From assembly GCF_900128495.1 (NCBI RefSeq), contig NZ_LT635801.1:124001-188000 (forward strand): a DNA stretch of 64,000 nucleotides, in the 5' to 3' direction. How positions within the stretch are numbered: the stretch's first letter is position 1; each line of letters begins with the position of its first letter. Source of the DNA: Bacteroides ilei. GTDB taxonomy: Bacteria > Bacteroidota > Bacteroidia > Bacteroidales > Bacteroidaceae. Position numbers and translations under genes: made by a program. The notes below the pieces were generated by a model. It saw nothing but the letters and a program-made list of their open reading frames with translations, made no database searches and was not told the origin of the DNA. This document shows positions 41,920 through 53,983 of the stretch, piece by piece.

Positions 41920-42114
41920 ATGTTTAAAAAGATAACGAATTATTGTAAAGAATCTTATGACGAACTAGTCCATAAAGTTTCATGGCCTACTCGTAAAGAA
42001 CTTTCTGGTAGTGCAGTAGTTGTTTTATATGCTTCCCTGCTAATTGCACTCGTTGTTTTCCTTATGGATTCTGCCTTCCAGTTTATTATGGAAGATGTTA
42101 TCTACCCGCACTAA
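41920..42114 (+). CDS. secE: Preprotein translocase subunit SecE
   Basis: This 64-residue protein has the SecE signature DELVHKVSWPTRKEL and one transmembrane helix (VVVLYASLLIALVVFLM). It clamps SecY in the Sec channel. ATG 41920 is chosen because the longer frame runs into tRNA-Trp. nusG follows after 14 bp. Confidence 0.95.
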   Translation: MFKKITNYCKESYDELVHKVSWPTRKELSGSAVVVLYASLLIALVVFLMDSAFQFIMEDVIYPH

Positions 42115-42128
42115 TTTAACAGTAAAAG

Positions 42129-42671
42129 ATGGCTGAGATTGAAAAGAAATGGTACGTTTTGCGTGCCGTAAGTGGTAAGGAAACCAAGGTGAAGGAATAT
42201 ATTGAGGCAGAAATGCGCAATACTAGCCTTGGCGAATACGTATCTCAGGTCTTGATTCCTACCGAAAAGATTTATCAGGTCCGTAATGGCAAGAAAATCG
42301 TGAAGGAGAGAACTTATCTCCCTGGTTATGTCTTGGTAGAAGCCGCATTGGTAGGTGAGGTTGCCCATCATTTGAGAAACATCACAAATGTAATCGGCTT
42401 CTTGGGTGGCCTTGACCATCCGGTTCCGTTGAGACAGTCGGAAGTGAATCGAATACTGGGTACGGTAGATGAGCTTCAGGAAGCGGGTGAGGATACAAAT
42501 ATTCCTTACACCGTAGGAGAAACAGTGAAAGTTACCGTTGGTCCGTTCAGCGGCTTCAGTGGTTTGATTGAAGAAGTGAGCGCGGAAAAACGTAAGCTGA
42601 AGGTTATGGTCAAGATATTCGGTCGGAAGACACCGCTCGAATTAGGCTTTACGGATGTGGAAAAAGAATGA
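42129..42671 (+). CDS. nusG: Transcription antitermination factor NusG
   Basis: This 180-residue protein has an NGN domain (KKWYVLRAVSGKETKVKEYI, TYLPGYVLVEA, GFLGG) and a C-terminal KOW domain (VGETVKVTVGPFSGFSGLIEEV). It binds RNA polymerase and couples it to Rho or ribosomes. It sits in the usual secE-nusG-rplK order. Confidence 0.97.
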   Translation: MAEIEKKWYVLRAVSGKETKVKEYIEAEMRNTSLGEYVSQVLIPTEKIYQVRNGKKIVKERTYLPGYVLVEAALVGEVAHHLRNITNVIGFLGGLDHPVPLRQSEVNRILGTVDELQEAGEDTNIPYTVGETVKVTVGPFSGFSGLIEEVSAEKRKLKVMVKIFGRKTPLELGFTDVEKE

Positions 42672-42731
42672 TGCATCTGTTACGTGTTATCATTCATTCG
42701 TTAAACATTTATATTTAAATTTTATTTAGAA

Positions 42732-43175
42732 ATGGCTAAAGAAGTTGCTGGACAAATCAAATTACAGATTAAAGGAGGCGCAGCAAATCCATCACCACCT
42801 GTAGGTCCTGCTTTGGGTTCTAAAGGTATCAACATTATGGAGTTTTGCAAGCAATTCAACGCCAGAACCCAGGACAAGGCAGGTAAGGTTCTACCTGTAA
42901 TCATTACTTACTATTCAGACAAGTCTTTCGATTTCGTAATCAAGACTCCTCCGGTAGCAATTCAGTTGCTTGAGGCAGCCAAGATTAAGAGCGGTTCTGC
43001 AGAGCCTAACCGTAAGAAAGTTGCTGAGCTTACTTGGGATCAGATCCGTGCTATTGCTCAGGACAAATTGGTTGACTTGAACTGCTTTACTATCGAGTCT
43101 GCTATGACAATGGTAGCAGGAACAGCTAGAAGTATGGGTATCGCTGTAAAAGGTGACTTCCCGGGTAATAACTAA
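42732..43175 (+). CDS. rplK: 50S ribosomal protein uL11
   Basis: This 147-residue protein shows the L11 N-domain ([32 protein letters not shown]) and the C-terminal rRNA-binding domain (RSMGIAVKG near the end). It forms the base of the L7/L12 stalk. The 60-bp gap after nusG shows no clear terminator. Confidence 0.98.
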   Translation: MAKEVAGQIKLQIKGGAANPSPPVGPALGSKGINIMEFCKQFNARTQDKAGKVLPVIITYYSDKSFDFVIKTPPVAIQLLEAAKIKSGSAEPNRKKVAELTWDQIRAIAQDKLVDLNCFTIESAMTMVAGTARSMGIAVKGDFPGNN

Positions 43176-43191
43176 TTAACTTCAATTGATA

Positions 43192-43890
43192 ATGGGTAAA
43201 CTGACAAAAAATCAAAAGTTGGCTGCAGAAAAAATTGAAGCAGGGAAAGCATACTCACTGAAGGAAGCTTCACAGTTGGTAAAGGATATCACTTTTACTA
43301 AATTTGACGCTTCTTTGGATATTGACGTACGTTTAGGTGTAGACCCTCGTAAGGCAAACCAGATGGTAAGAGGTGTTGTTTCTCTTCCTCATGGTACAGG
43401 TAAACAAGTCCGTGTACTTGTTCTGTGTACGCCGGATGTTGAAGCTGCTGCAAAAGAAGCTGGTGCTGACTATGTTGGTCTTGATGAATATATTGAAAAG
43501 ATCAAAGGTGGATGGACAGATATTGATGTAATCATCACTATGCCGTCTATCATGGGTAAGATCGGTGCTCTGGGTCGTATCCTCGGTCCTCGTGGATTGA
43601 TGCCGAACCCGAAGAGTGGTACTGTGACTATGGATGTAGCTAAAGCTGTTAAGGAAGTTAAGCAAGGTAAGATTGACTTTAAGGTTGACAAGAGCGGTAT
43701 CGTTCATACATCAATCGGTAAGGTTTCTTTCACTGCTGACCAGATCCGTGAAAATGCGAAGGAATTTATCGCTACTATCATCAAACTGAAACCGACCACA
43801 GCTAAAGGTACTTATATTAAGAGTATTTATCTTTCAAGTACTATGAGTAAGGGTATTAAGATTGACCCTAAGACTGTAGACGAAATCTAA
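43192..43890 (+). CDS. rplA: 50S ribosomal protein uL1
   Basis: This 232-residue protein has the L1 signature ([43 protein letters not shown] read as separate motifs). It builds the L1 stalk and in other bacteria represses the L11-L1 mRNA. ATG 43192 is used; an upstream TTG is unlikely. It follows rplK by 16 bp. Confidence 0.97.
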   Translation: MGKLTKNQKLAAEKIEAGKAYSLKEASQLVKDITFTKFDASLDIDVRLGVDPRKANQMVRGVVSLPHGTGKQVRVLVLCTPDVEAAAKEAGADYVGLDEYIEKIKGGWTDIDVIITMPSIMGKIGALGRILGPRGLMPNPKSGTVTMDVAKAVKEVKQGKIDFKVDKSGIVHTSIGKVSFTADQIRENAKEFIATIIKLKPTTAKGTYIKSIYLSSTMSKGIKIDPKTVDEI

Positions 43891-43906
43891 TAATTAAGGA
43901 GGAATC

Positions 43907-44422
43907 ATGAGAAAGGAAGATAAAGGCGTAATTATTGGTCAGTTGGCTGATACCGTTAAGCAATACGGACATTTTTACATCGTTGATACAGCTGCTATGG
44001 ACGCTGCTTCTACCAGCGAATTGCGTAGAAAATGTTTCAAGGCCGGTATCAAACTGATAGTTGTGAAGAATTCTTTGCTTCACAAAGCTTTGATGAGCTT
44101 CGATGTTGATTATTCACCATTGTTCGATTCTTTGAAGGGAACTACGGCAGTTATGTTCTGCGAAACGGCAAACGCTCCTGCTAAGTTGCTGAAAGAATAC
44201 AAAGACGGTGTTCCTGCATTGAAGGCCGCTTATGCTGAAGAAGGTTTCTATGTAGGTGCAGATCAGCTCGAAGCTTTGGCAACAATCAAGAGCAAGAACG
44301 AAGTTATCGCAGATATCATTGCATTGCTGCAGTCTCCTGCGAAGAACGTTATCTCAGCTCTTCAATCAGGTGGCAACACCATTCACGGTGTTCTTCAGAC
44401 ATTGGCAGAACGTGCAGAATAA
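43907..44422 (+). CDS. rplJ: 50S ribosomal protein uL10
   Basis: This 171-residue protein anchors L7/L12 dimers to the stalk through its C-terminal helix (AKNVISALQSGGNTIHGVLQTLAE). The N-terminal part binds rRNA (KGVIIGQLADTVKQYGHFYIVD). An AAGGAGG sequence lies just before the start, unusual in this genome. It follows rplA by 16 bp. Confidence 0.97.
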   Translation: MRKEDKGVIIGQLADTVKQYGHFYIVDTAAMDAASTSELRRKCFKAGIKLIVVKNSLLHKALMSFDVDYSPLFDSLKGTTAVMFCETANAPAKLLKEYKDGVPALKAAYAEEGFYVGADQLEALATIKSKNEVIADIIALLQSPAKNVISALQSGGNTIHGVLQTLAERAE

Positions 44423-44499
44423 TGTACGTAGCATGTTGAAGAATCACAAAACAACTTTAATTAATTCTATTTGTAACAAACAATTAAATTCATACAAAA

Positions 44500-44874
44500 A
44501 TGGCAGATTTGAAAGCTTTTGCAGAACAATTAGTTAACTTGACAGTAAAAGAAGTTAATGAACTTGCAACTATCCTTAAAGAAGAATATGGTATTGAACC
44601 TGCTGCTGCAGCTGTAGCTGTTGCTGCTGGTCCTGCTGCTGGTGCAGCTGCTGTTGAAGAAAAGACTTCATTCGACGTAGTTTTGAAAAGCGCTGGTGCA
44701 GCTAAACTGCAGGTTGTTAAGGCCGTTAAAGAAGCTTGTGGTCTTGGCTTGAAAGAAGCAAAAGACTTGGTTGACGGTGCTCCTAGCACAGTAAAAGAAG
44801 GTTTGGCTAAGGACGAAGCTGAATCTTTGAAGAAAACTTTGGAAGAAGCTGGAGCTGAAGTTGAGCTTAAATAA
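44500..44874 (+). CDS. rplL: 50S ribosomal protein bL12 (L7/L12)
   Basis: This 124-residue protein has the N-terminal dimerisation helices ([23 protein letters not shown]), an Ala/Gly-rich hinge (about 39-58), and the C-terminal factor-binding domain ([32 protein letters not shown]). It recruits translation GTPases. A hairpin follows before rpoB. Confidence 0.98.
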   Translation: MADLKAFAEQLVNLTVKEVNELATILKEEYGIEPAAAAVAVAAGPAAGAAAVEEKTSFDVVLKSAGAAKLQVVKAVKEACGLGLKEAKDLVDGAPSTVKEGLAKDEAESLKKTLEEAGAEVELK

Positions 44875-44899
44875 GATTATCCTGTAAATCAGGCAGTTC

Positions 44900-44938
44900 G
44901 GTTAAGAGTCCCCTCTCAGGGGGATTCTTAACCTTTTT
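44900..44938 (+). terminator. Attenuator-like hairpin between rplL and rpoB
   Basis: GGTTAAGAGTCCCC and GGGGGATTCTTAACC form a long stem with a small loop, followed by TTTTT. In other bacteria a partial terminator here sets the ratio of ribosomal protein to polymerase mRNA. No good promoter was seen between it and rpoB. Confidence 0.82.
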
Positions 44939-44999
44939 GCGTCTATATTAAGTTACACAGGTCTCTTAACCTGAAAATATTCATTATAACTCCATACAG

Positions 45000-47900
45000 A
45001 TGTCTTCAAATACTAATAATCAACGAATTAATTTTGCTTCTGTTAAGAATCCGATGAAGTATCCGGATTTCCTGGAAGTGCAGTTGAAGTCATTCCAAGA
45101 CTTTTTACAGTTAGATACTCCACCGGAAATGCGAAAGAACGATGGCTTGTATAAGGTATTTGCCGAAAATTTTCCGATAGCTGATACCCGAAACAACTTC
45201 GTGCTCGAGTTCCTTGACTACTATATCGATCCGCCTCATTATACGATTGAGGAGTGCCTCGAACGCGGATTGACTTATAGTGTTCCCTTGAAAGCTAAAT
45301 TGAAGCTTTATTGTACTGACCCCGATCACGAAGATTTTGATACTGTGATCCAGGATGTATATCTGGGACCTATCCCATATATGACTCCGAAAGGTACTTT
45401 CGTCATTAATGGTGCCGAACGTGTTGTAGTGTCACAGCTGCACCGTTCTCCGGGCGTTTTCTTCGGACAGAGTATACACGCTAACGGTACTAAGTTGTAT
45501 TCGGCACGTATTATTCCGTTCAAAGGATCGTGGATTGAGTTTGCAACGGATATCAATAACGTGATGTATGCCTACATCGACCGTAAGAAGAAGTTGCCTG
45601 TCACTACCCTGTTGAGAGCTGTCGGTTTTGAAAATGACAAGGATATCCTTGAAATATTCAACCTGGCCGAAGACGTGAAGGTAAACAAGGCAAACTTGAA
45701 GAAGATTATCGGCCGTAAGTTGGCGGCGCGTGTCCTGAAGACCTGGACTGAGGACTTCGTTGATGAAGACACCGGTGAAGTGGTTTCCATTGAACGTAAC
45801 GAGGTAGTCATCGACCGTGAGACTGTCATCGAACCGGAACATATCGATCTGATTCTGGAATCGGGTGTACAGAACATCCTCGTTCACAATGAAGAAGCCA
45901 ATTCTTCTGATTATTCCATCATTTTCAATACCTTGCAGAAAGACCCGAGTAACTCGGAAAAGGAAGCGGTATTATACATCTATCGTCAGTTGCGTAATGC
46001 AGATCCTGCCGACGACGCAAGTGCACGTGAAGTAATCAATAACCTGTTCTTCTCTGAAAAGCGTTACGACTTGGGTGAAGTGGGACGTTACCGTATCAAC
46101 AAGAAGTTGAATCTGGATACTCCTATGGATGTCAAGGTATTGACCAAACAAGATATTATCGAGATCATCAAGTATCTGATCGAGTTGATCAACTCAAAGG
46201 CAGATGTGGATGATATCGACCATTTGAGTAACCGTCGTGTGCGTACAGTGGGTGAGCAGTTGTCAAACCAGTTTGCTATCGGTCTGGCACGTATGTCACG
46301 TACCATCCGTGAACGTATGAATGTACGCGACAATGAAGTGTTTACTCCGATCGACCTGATTAATGCCAAGACAATCTCGTCGGTCATCAATTCATTCTTC
46401 GGTACAAATGCTTTGTCACAGTTCATGGACCAGACAAACCCGTTGGCCGAAATTACTCACAAGCGCCGTTTGTCGGCTTTGGGTCCTGGCGGTCTGTCAC
46501 GTGACCGTGCCGGATTCGAGGTGCGAGATGTACACTACACCCATTACGGCCGTCTGTGTCCGATTGAAACTCCTGAAGGTCCTAATATCGGTCTGATTTC
46601 TTCTTTGTGTGTATATGCGAAGATCAATGATTTGGGATTTATTGTGACTCCGTACCGGAAAGTGAAAGACGGAGTTGTCGACTTGTCGCCTGAAGGTATC
46701 GAATATCTGTCGGCCGAAGAAGAAACCGATAAGATCATTGCCCAGGGTAATGCACCGCTGAACGACGACGGTACATTTATCCGTGATAAAGTCAAGGCAC
46801 GCCGTGATGCCGATTATCCGGTTGTCACTCCGGATCAGGTAGAACTGATGGATGTGTCTCCACAGCAGATTGCTTCTATTGCCGCATCACTGATTCCGTT
46901 CCTTGAACATGATGACGCGAACCGTGCATTGATGGGATCTAACATGATGCGCCAGGCTGTTCCATTGTTGAAGACAGAAGCTCCTATTGTCGGTACCGGT
47001 ATTGAACGTCAGTTGTGTGAGGATTCACGTACACAGATTGCAGCTGAAGGGGACGGTGTGGTTGATTTCGTGGATGCAACTACAATCCGTATTCTGTATG
47101 ACCGTACGGAAGATGAAGAGTTCGTAAGCTTCGAACCTGCATTGAAGGAATATCATATCCCGAAATTCCGTAAGACAAACCAGAGTATGACTATTGACCT
47201 GCGTCCGATCTGCGATAAAGGTCAGCGCGTAAAGAAAGGTGATATCCTTACTGAAGGTTATTCTACCGCTAACGGTGAACTGGCGTTGGGTAAGAATCTG
47301 CTGGTAGCATACATGCCGTGGAAAGGTTACAACTATGAGGATGCTATCGTATTGAACGAACGTGTAGTCCGTGAGGATATCCTTACTTCAGTGCATGTTG
47401 ACGAGTATATTCTGGAAGTCCGCGAAACCAAACGCGGTATGGAAGAACTGACTTCCGATATTCCGAATGTGAGCGAGGAAGCTACTAAAGATCTGGATGA
47501 AAACGGTATTGTCCGTGTGGGAGCCCATATTGAGCCGGGAGACATCCTGATCGGTAAGATTACTCCGAAGGGCGAGTCTGATCCTTCTCCGGAAGAGAAA
47601 CTGTTACGTGCCATCTTCGGTGACAAGGCCGGTGATGTGAAGGATGCTTCGTTGAAGGCTTCTCCATCTTTACGTGGTGTAGTGATCGACAAGAAACTGT
47701 ATTCACGTGTTATCAAGACACGTAGCGAAAAGAATGCCGATAAAGCTATCCTGCCGAAACTGAATGAAGAATTCGAAGAAAAGGCTGCGGCATTGAAGAC
47801 AATCCTGATCGACAAACTGTTGGTATTGACAGCCGACAAGGTATCTCAGGGTGTCAAGGATTATTTGGGAACGGAAGTCATTGCCAAGGGTGCCAAGTTT

Positions 47901-48812
47901 ACCAAGCATGACCTGGAGTCATTGGATTATGCAGTAGTTCAGTTGAGCAAATGGACAACAGATGCGCATAAGAATGACATGATCCGTGACCTGATCATGA
48001 ACTATCTGAAGAAATATAAAGAACTGGATGCCGAATTGAAGCGTAAGAAGTTTGCATTGACTATCGGTGACGAACTTCCTTCAGGCATTATCCAGATGGC
48101 CAAAGTCTATATCGCCAAGAAACGTAAGATCGGTGTCGGCGACAAGATGGCAGGTCGTCACGGTAACAAGGGTATCGTATCTCGTGTAGTACGTCAGGAA
48201 GATATGCCGTTCCTTGCCGACGGTACTCCGGTAGATATCGTATTGAATCCGTTGGGTGTGCCTTCACGTATGAATATCGGTCAGATTTTTGAAGCCGTAT
48301 TGGGACGTGCCGGAAAAGAGCTGGGTGTGAAGTTCGCTACTCCTATCTTTGACGGTGCTTCTATGGATGATTTGGACAAGTGGACTGACAAGGCCGGTCT
48401 GCCCCGTTATTGTAAGACCGTAGTTTATGACGGTGGAACAGGTGAGCAGTTTGACCAGATGGCAACGGTAGGTGTTACTTACATGTTGAAACTGGGTCAC
48501 ATGGTTGAAGATAAGATGCATGCGCGTTCTATCGGTCCGTACTCTCTGATTACTCAGCAGCCGCTTGGTGGTAAAGCACAGTTTGGTGGCCAGCGTTTCG
48601 GAGAAATGGAGGTTTGGGCAATTGAGGCTTTCGGTGCCGCTCACGTACTTCAGGAAATCCTTACAATCAAGTCGGATGATGTGGTAGGACGCTCCAAGGC
48701 TTATGAAGCCATTGTCAAGGGTGAACCTATGCCTACTCCGGGTATTCCTGAATCTCTGAATGTATTGCTGCATGAATTGAGAGGTCTTTGCTTAAGCATA
48801 ACACTGGAATAA
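45000..48812 (+). CDS. rpoB: DNA-directed RNA polymerase subunit beta
   Basis: This 1270-residue protein is the complete beta subunit. Rifampicin-region motifs are seen ([34 protein letters not shown]), as are the catalytic-side segments [23 protein letters not shown] and [18 protein letters not shown]. The rifampicin pocket reads as wild type by eye. rpoC follows after 75 bp with a hairpin between. Confidence 0.99.
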   Translation: MSSNTNNQRINFASVKNPMKYPDFLEVQLKSFQDFLQLDTPPEMRKNDGLYKVFAENFPIADTRNNFVLEFLDYYIDPPHYTIEECLERGLTYSVPLKAKLKLYCTDPDHEDFDTVIQDVYLGPIPYMTPKGTFVINGAERVVVSQLHRSPGVFFGQSIHANGTKLYSARIIPFKGSWIEFATDINNVMYAYIDRKKKLPVTTLLRAVGFENDKDILEIFNLAEDVKVNKANLKKIIGRKLAARVLKTWTEDFVDEDTGEVVSIERNEVVIDRETVIEPEHIDLILESGVQNILVHNEEANSSDYSIIFNTLQKDPSNSEKEAVLYIYRQLRNADPADDASAREVINNLFFSEKRYDLGEVGRYRINKKLNLDTPMDVKVLTKQDIIEIIKYLIELINSKADVDDIDHLSNRRVRTVGEQLSNQFAIGLARMSRTIRERMNVRDNEVFTPIDLINAKTISSVINSFFGTNALSQFMDQTNPLAEITHKRRLSALGPGGLSRDRAGFEVRDVHYTHYGRLCPIETPEGPNIGLISSLCVYAKINDLGFIVTPYRKVKDGVVDLSPEGIEYLSAEEETDKIIAQGNAPLNDDGTFIRDKVKARRDADYPVVTPDQVELMDVSPQQIASIAASLIPFLEHDDANRALMGSNMMRQAVPLLKTEAPIVGTGIERQLCEDSRTQIAAEGDGVVDFVDATTIRILYDRTEDEEFVSFEPALKEYHIPKFRKTNQSMTIDLRPICDKGQRVKKGDILTEGYSTANGELALGKNLLVAYMPWKGYNYEDAIVLNERVVREDILTSVHVDEYILEVRETKRGMEELTSDIPNVSEEATKDLDENGIVRVGAHIEPGDILIGKITPKGESDPSPEEKLLRAIFGDKAGDVKDASLKASPSLRGVVIDKKLYSRVIKTRSEKNADKAILPKLNEEFEEKAAALKTILIDKLLVLTADKVSQGVKDYLGTEVIAKGAKFTKHDLESLDYAVVQLSKWTTDAHKNDMIRDLIMNYLKKYKELDAELKRKKFALTIGDELPSGIIQMAKVYIAKKRKIGVGDKMAGRHGNKGIVSRVVRQEDMPFLADGTPVDIVLNPLGVPSRMNIGQIFEAVLGRAGKELGVKFATPIFDGASMDDLDKWTDKAGLPRYCKTVVYDGGTGEQFDQMATVGVTYMLKLGHMVEDKMHARSIGPYSLITQQPLGGKAQFGGQRFGEMEVWAIEAFGAAHVLQEILTIKSDDVVGRSKAYEAIVKGEPMPTPGIPESLNVLLHELRGLCLSITLE

Positions 48813-48823
48813 TTTATCAGTTG

Positions 48824-48850
48824 CCGGCCGAAGTCTTGACTGACGGCCGG
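48824..48850 (+). other. Hairpin in the rpoB-rpoC spacer
   Basis: CCGGCCG (48824-48830) pairs with CGGCCGG (48844-48850), with an inner GTC/GAC pair. There is no U-tract, so it is more likely a processing or mRNA-stability element than a terminator. Confidence 0.6.
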
Positions 48851-48887
48851 TGACACTCAACTATCAAACTATATCATTATATAAAGT

Positions 48888-51800
48888 ATGGCTTTTAGAA
48901 AAGATACTAAGATAAAGAGTAATTTCTCGAAGATTACGATTGGTCTGGCTTCACCGGAAGAAATTCTGGAGAATTCATATGGTGAGGTTTTGAAACCGGA
49001 AACCATCAACTACCGTACCTATAAACCGGAGCGTGACGGTTTGTTCTGTGAACGTATCTTCGGACCGGTAAAAGACTACGAATGTCACTGCGGTAAGTAC
49101 AAGCGTATCCGTTACAAAGGAATCGTGTGTGACCGATGCGGTGTGGAAGTGACAGAAAAGAAAGTTCGTCGTGAACGTAGCGGTCACATCCAGCTGGTAG
49201 TACCGGTAGCACATATCTGGTATTTCCGTTCTTTGCCGAACAAGATCGGTTATCTGCTGGGCTTGCCGACAAAGAAACTTGATGCCATTATCTACTACGA
49301 ACGTTATGTAGTGATTCAGCCGGGTGTAAAGGCTGAGGATGGTGTCAATCAATATGACCTTTTGTCTGAGGAAGAGTATCTGCAGATTATGGATACACTT
49401 CCGAAAGATAACCAATATCTGGAAGACAGTGACCCCAACAAGTTCATTGCCAAGATGGGTGCCGAAGCTATTTATGATTTGCTGACCCGTCTGGATCTGG
49501 ATGCCCTTTCATATGAGTTGCGTCATAAGGCAAACAATGACTCTTCACAGCAGCGTAAGAACGAGGCTTTGAAACGTCTGCAGGTGGTTGAATCATTCCG
49601 TGCTTCACGTGGGCGCAACAAACCGGAATGGATGATTGTACGTATCGTACCGGTAATTCCGCCGGAATTGCGTCCGTTGGTTCCGTTGGATGGTGGTCGT
49701 TTTGCTACTTCCGACCTCAACGATCTGTACCGTCGTGTAATTATCCGTAACAACCGTCTGAAACGACTGATTGAAATCAAGGCTCCGGAGGTGATCCTGC
49801 GTAATGAAAAGCGTATGTTGCAGGAAGCTGTCGATTCGCTGTTCGATAATTCACGTAAGTCAAGTGCAGTGAAGACAGATTCAAACCGTCCGTTGAAATC
49901 TCTTTCAGACAGCTTGAAAGGTAAACAGGGACGTTTCCGTCAGAATCTGTTGGGTAAACGTGTCGACTATTCTGCCCGTTCCGTAATTGTCGTAGGTCCG
50001 GAACTGAAGATGGGTGAATGTGGTATTCCGAAACTGATGGCTGCCGAACTTTACAAGCCGTTCATTATCCGCAAACTGATTGAACGAGGTATCGTGAAGA
50101 CCGTGAAATCGGCAAAGAAGATCGTTGACCGGAAAGAACCTGTAATCTGGGATATCCTGGAACATGTAATGAAAGGACATCCGGTTCTGCTGAACCGTGC
50201 CCCGACACTGCACCGTCTGGGTATCCAGGCATTCCAGCCGAAGATGATTGAAGGTAAGGCCATCCAGCTTCACCCGTTGGCATGTACGGCATTCAACGCC
50301 GACTTCGACGGTGACCAGATGGCGGTTCACTTGCCTTTGAGCAATGAAGCTGTTCTGGAAGCTCAGATGTTGATGCTCCAGTCACACAATATATTGAACC
50401 CGGCTAACGGGGCACCTATCACTGTACCTGCACAGGATATGGTACTTGGTCTGTATTACATTACCAAACTGCGTAAGGGAGCCAAAGGTGAAGGACTGAT
50501 TTTCTACGGTCCGGAAGAAGCAATGATTGCCTATAACGAAGGTAAGGTAGATATCCATGCAATCATCAGTGTATTGACAAACGACCTGGATGAAAACGGT
50601 AATATTGTCAAGAAGATGATCAAGGAAACTTCTGTAGGACGTATTATTGTCAATGAACTGGTTCCGGATGAATGTGGTTATCTGAATACCATTATCTCAA
50701 AGAAGTCATTGCGTGATATCATCAGCAATGTCATCAAGACTGTCGGTGTTGCCCGTGCCTGCGAATTCCTGGACGGTATCAAGAACTTGGGTTACCGTAA
50801 GGCATTCGAAGGTGGTCTGTCATTCAACCTGGGTGATATCATCATCCCGAAAGAAAAGGAAGAACTGGTAAAACGGGGTAATGAAGAGATCGAACAGATC
50901 ATGATGAACTATAACATGGGTTTCATTACCGACAATGAACGTTACAACCAGGTTATCGATACATGGACACATGTTAACAGTGACTTGTCGGATATCCTGT
51001 ACAAGACCTTGAAGAACGATGACCAGGGATTCAACTCTGTATTCATGATGCTGGATTCCGGAGCCCGTGGTTCTAAGGAACAGATCCGCCAGCTGTCCGG
51101 TATGCGTGGTTTGATGGCCAAGCCGCAGAAAGCCGGTGCCGAAGGCGCACAGATCATTGAAAACCCGATCCTTTCTAACTTTAAGGAAGGCTTGTCTGTG
51201 CTTGAGTACTTTATTTCTACCCACGGTGCCCGTAAGGGTCTTGCCGATACGGCGTTGAAGACGGCCGATGCCGGTTATCTGACCCGTCGTCTGGTAGACG
51301 TTTCCCATGATGTGATCATCAATGAGGAAGATTGCGGTACATTGCGCGGACTGGTATGTACAGCCTTGAAGAATAACGATGAGGTTATCGCTACATTATA
51401 TGAACGTATCCTGGGACGTGTTTCTGTACACGATGTGATACATCCTACGACAGGTAAGCTGATTGTAGCTGCCGGTGAAGAAATTACCGAGCCTATTGCG
51501 CAGGAAATCGAAGATTCTCCGATTGAAAGTGTGGAAATCCGTTCGGTATTGACCTGTGAATCCAAGAAGGGGGTGTGCGCCAAGTGTTACGGACGTAACC
51601 TGGCAAGCAGCCGTATGGTCCAGAAGGGTGAGGCCGTTGGAGTCATCGCCGCACAGTCAATCGGTGAACCGGGTACTCAGTTGACCTTGCGTACATTCCA
51701 TGCCGGTGGTATTGCCGGTAATATGGCAGCCAATGCAAGTATTGTTGCCAAAAATGATGCACGTCTGGAATTCGAAGAGCTGCGTACGGTTGATGCCGTA

Positions 51801-53174
51801 GAAGAGACTGGTGAACCGGTTAAGGTTGTGGTTGGCCGTCTGGCTGAAGTGCGTTTCGTTGATATAAATACAGGTATTATATTATCGACCCATAACGTAC
51901 CTTATGGTTCAAAACTGTATGCTTCGGACGGAGAAGTGGTTGAGAAAGGCAAGTTGATAGCCAAATGGGATCCGTTCAATGCTGTTATCGTGACAGAAGC
52001 TTCCGGTAAGATTGATTTCGAATCGGTAATCGAAAATGTCACTTATAAAGTTGAATCGGATGAAGCTACCGGATTGCGTGAAATCATCATTACTGAATCA
52101 AAGGACAAGACGAAGATTCCTTCTTTGCATATTCTGGATGAAAACGGTGGCGTGATCCGTACCTATAACCTGCCGGTAGGCGGACATGTGGTAGTAGAAG
52201 ACAAACAGCAAGTCAAGGCCGGAAATATTCTGGTCAAGATTCCTCGTGCCGTAGGTAAGGCCGGTGATATTACCGGTGGTCTTCCTCGTGTTACCGAGCT
52301 GTTTGAAGCACGTAACCCGTCGAACCCGGCAGTCGTTTCTGAAATAGACGGTGAAATTACAATGGGCAAGATCAAACGTGGTAACCGTGAGATTATCGTT
52401 ACATCCAAGACCGGTGATGTACGTAAGTACCTGGTGGCATTGTCCAAGCAGATTCTGGTTCAGGAAAACGACTATGTACGTGCCGGCACACCTTTGTCGG
52501 ACGGTGCAATTACTCCGGCCGATATTCTGGCTATCAAAGGCCCTACGGCCGTACAGGAATACATTGTAAATGAAATTCAGGATGTATATCGTCTGCAGGG
52601 TGTGAAGATCAATGACAAGCACTTTGAGATTATTGTACGCCAGATGATGCGTAAAGTCCAGATTGATGAACCGGGTGATACCCGCTTCCTGGAACAGCAG
52701 GTTGTAGACCGTCTTGAGTTCAATGAAGAAAATGACCGTATCTGGGGCAAGAAGGTTGTTGTCGATGCCGGTGATTCGCAGAACTTGCAGCCGGGGCAGA
52801 TTGTGACAGCACGTAAGTTGCGTGATGAGAACAGTATGTTGAAACGTCGTGACCTGAAGCTGGTTGAAGTGCGTGACGCGGTTCCTGCTACATCTACTCA
52901 GATCCTGCAGGGTATTACACGTGCGGCATTGCAGACTTCAAGCTTCATGTCGGCTGCGTCATTCCAGGAGACTACCAAAGTCTTGAATGAAGCTGCCATC
53001 AACGGAAAGGTCGACAAGCTGGAAGGTATGAAGGAAAATGTGATCTGTGGTCATCTGATTCCTGCCGGTACCGGTCAGCGTGAGTTCGAGAAGATCATTG
53101 TAGGTTCCAAGGAGGAATACGACCGTATTCTGGCTAACCGTAAGAATGTGCTCGATTATAGTGAAGTGGAATAA
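48888..53174 (+). CDS. rpoC: DNA-directed RNA polymerase subunit beta'
   Basis: This 1428-residue protein has the N-terminal zinc ribbon ([20 protein letters not shown]), the catalytic loop NADFDGDQM that holds the Mg ion, the bridge-helix/trigger-loop region ([18 protein letters not shown]), and the second zinc site ([16 protein letters not shown]). It is complete and ends at a terminator. Confidence 0.99.
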   Translation: MAFRKDTKIKSNFSKITIGLASPEEILENSYGEVLKPETINYRTYKPERDGLFCERIFGPVKDYECHCGKYKRIRYKGIVCDRCGVEVTEKKVRRERSGHIQLVVPVAHIWYFRSLPNKIGYLLGLPTKKLDAIIYYERYVVIQPGVKAEDGVNQYDLLSEEEYLQIMDTLPKDNQYLEDSDPNKFIAKMGAEAIYDLLTRLDLDALSYELRHKANNDSSQQRKNEALKRLQVVESFRASRGRNKPEWMIVRIVPVIPPELRPLVPLDGGRFATSDLNDLYRRVIIRNNRLKRLIEIKAPEVILRNEKRMLQEAVDSLFDNSRKSSAVKTDSNRPLKSLSDSLKGKQGRFRQNLLGKRVDYSARSVIVVGPELKMGECGIPKLMAAELYKPFIIRKLIERGIVKTVKSAKKIVDRKEPVIWDILEHVMKGHPVLLNRAPTLHRLGIQAFQPKMIEGKAIQLHPLACTAFNADFDGDQMAVHLPLSNEAVLEAQMLMLQSHNILNPANGAPITVPAQDMVLGLYYITKLRKGAKGEGLIFYGPEEAMIAYNEGKVDIHAIISVLTNDLDENGNIVKKMIKETSVGRIIVNELVPDECGYLNTIISKKSLRDIISNVIKTVGVARACEFLDGIKNLGYRKAFEGGLSFNLGDIIIPKEKEELVKRGNEEIEQIMMNYNMGFITDNERYNQVIDTWTHVNSDLSDILYKTLKNDDQGFNSVFMMLDSGARGSKEQIRQLSGMRGLMAKPQKAGAEGAQIIENPILSNFKEGLSVLEYFISTHGARKGLADTALKTADAGYLTRRLVDVSHDVIINEEDCGTLRGLVCTALKNNDEVIATLYERILGRVSVHDVIHPTTGKLIVAAGEEITEPIAQEIEDSPIESVEIRSVLTCESKKGVCAKCYGRNLASSRMVQKGEAVGVIAAQSIGEPGTQLTLRTFHAGGIAGNMAANASIVAKNDARLEFEELRTVDAVEETGEPVKVVVGRLAEVRFVDINTGIILSTHNVPYGSKLYASDGEVVEKGKLIAKWDPFNAVIVTEASGKIDFESVIENVTYKVESDEATGLREIIITESKDKTKIPSLHILDENGGVIRTYNLPVGGHVVVEDKQQVKAGNILVKIPRAVGKAGDITGGLPRVTELFEARNPSNPAVVSEIDGEITMGKIKRGNREIIVTSKTGDVRKYLVALSKQILVQENDYVRAGTPLSDGAITPADILAIKGPTAVQEYIVNEIQDVYRLQGVKINDKHFEIIVRQMMRKVQIDEPGDTRFLEQQVVDRLEFNEENDRIWGKKVVVDAGDSQNLQPGQIVTARKLRDENSMLKRRDLKLVEVRDAVPATSTQILQGITRAALQTSSFMSAASFQETTKVLNEAAINGKVDKLEGMKENVICGHLIPAGTGQREFEKIIVGSKEEYDRILANRKNVLDYSEVE

Positions 53175-53195
53175 TATCCATATACATGTGTTAGG

Positions 53196-53230
53196 AAAGG
53201 ATGTGTCTGTATGGGCACATCCTTTTTTTG
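53196..53230 (+). terminator. Terminator after rpoC
   Basis: AAAGGATGTG (53196-53205) and CACATCCTTT (53216-53225) form the stem with a 10-nt loop, followed by a T-run. Confidence 0.9.
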
Positions 53231-53261
53231 TCGATTTATTGATGCCGACAGACTTTTTCCC

Positions 53262-53269
53262 TATATTTG
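53262..53269 (+). promoter_or_regulatory. -7 element for the DUF3467 gene
   Basis: TATATTTG matches TAnnTTTG exactly, 42 bp before the start codon 53312. A -33 element at normal spacing was not found. Confidence 0.5.
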
Positions 53270-53311
53270 CGTCACTAACAATATTCTTTGTTTTATAAAT
53301 TATATTTTATC

Positions 53312-53638
53312 ATGGAAAACGAAAATAACAATAACCAGCTTCAGATTGAATTGAAGGATGAGATTGCCCAAGGTACTTATGCCAATCTGGCTATTATCAC
53401 TCATTCTACTTCAGAGTTTATTTTGGATTTTGTACGTATCATGCCGGGAATGCCTAAGGCCGGAGTTCAGTCACGTATTATCATGACTCCGGAGAATGCC
53501 AAACGTCTGATGTATGCGTTGCAGGACAATGTGGTGAAGTACGAGCAGAATTTCGGCCCCATCCGTATGCCCGAAGAACAGCAGGCTGGCAGCAAGACTT
53601 TTGTGCCGCCGTTGAGTGATTTCAAGGGTGAGGCCTGA
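53312..53638 (+). CDS. DUF3467 family protein
   Basis: This 108-residue protein matches DUF3467 (QIELKDEIAQGTYANLAIITHSTSEFILDF, FVRIMPGMPKAGVQSRIIMTPENAKRLMYAL). The family is small, cytoplasmic and of unknown function. It starts with an Asn/Glu-rich head (MENENNNNQ) and ends in a short flexible tail. ATG 53312 is chosen because the upstream frame holds the promoter. Its place between rpoC and rpsL, with its own promoter, suggests constant expression. Confidence 0.88.
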   Translation: MENENNNNQLQIELKDEIAQGTYANLAIITHSTSEFILDFVRIMPGMPKAGVQSRIIMTPENAKRLMYALQDNVVKYEQNFGPIRMPEEQQAGSKTFVPPLSDFKGEA

Positions 53639-53660
53639 TTCTTTTTGTTATAAAGAGTAG

Positions 53661-53707
53661 ATTCCCACAGTCTTTCTGTCTTAACGGCAGGAGCAGGCTG
53701 TGGGAAT
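53661..53707 (+). terminator. Hairpin after the DUF3467 gene
   Basis: ATTCCCACAG (53661-53670) and CTGTGGGAAT (53698-53707) are perfect inverted copies around a 27-nt loop that can pair further. There is no U-tract; it may end the DUF3467 mRNA or protect its 3' end. Confidence 0.5.
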
Positions 53708-53952
53708 CTGTGTGTTCCGGTCTGTACCGAGTTCCGGTCAGTTATATATCCGATCCGGAGTATGCAGACAGATATGGCCTATTGGGTATACATCTTGCTA
53801 ATCAGGGGGATGGGAGTTTTGTTTTTCGGTTCAGATTGTCCGGGTGTAGATAGCCAGAGTAGAATGGAAGCTATAGGAACTGTATCAATGATGCGATAGG
53901 CCAGGTGAAAAAAGATTTTTTTGAAGAAAACCTGTTTTTTATTGTAAAACAG

Positions 53953-53983
53953 TTTGGTTATTAAAAAGTTATTTGTAATTTTG
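53953..53983 (+). promoter_or_regulatory. Consensus promoter of the str (rpsL) operon
   Basis: TTTG (53953-53956), 19 bp, then TAATTTTG (53976-53983) is a full match to the Bacteroides housekeeping promoter, with the same boxes and spacing as the rpsU promoter. Confidence 0.85.
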
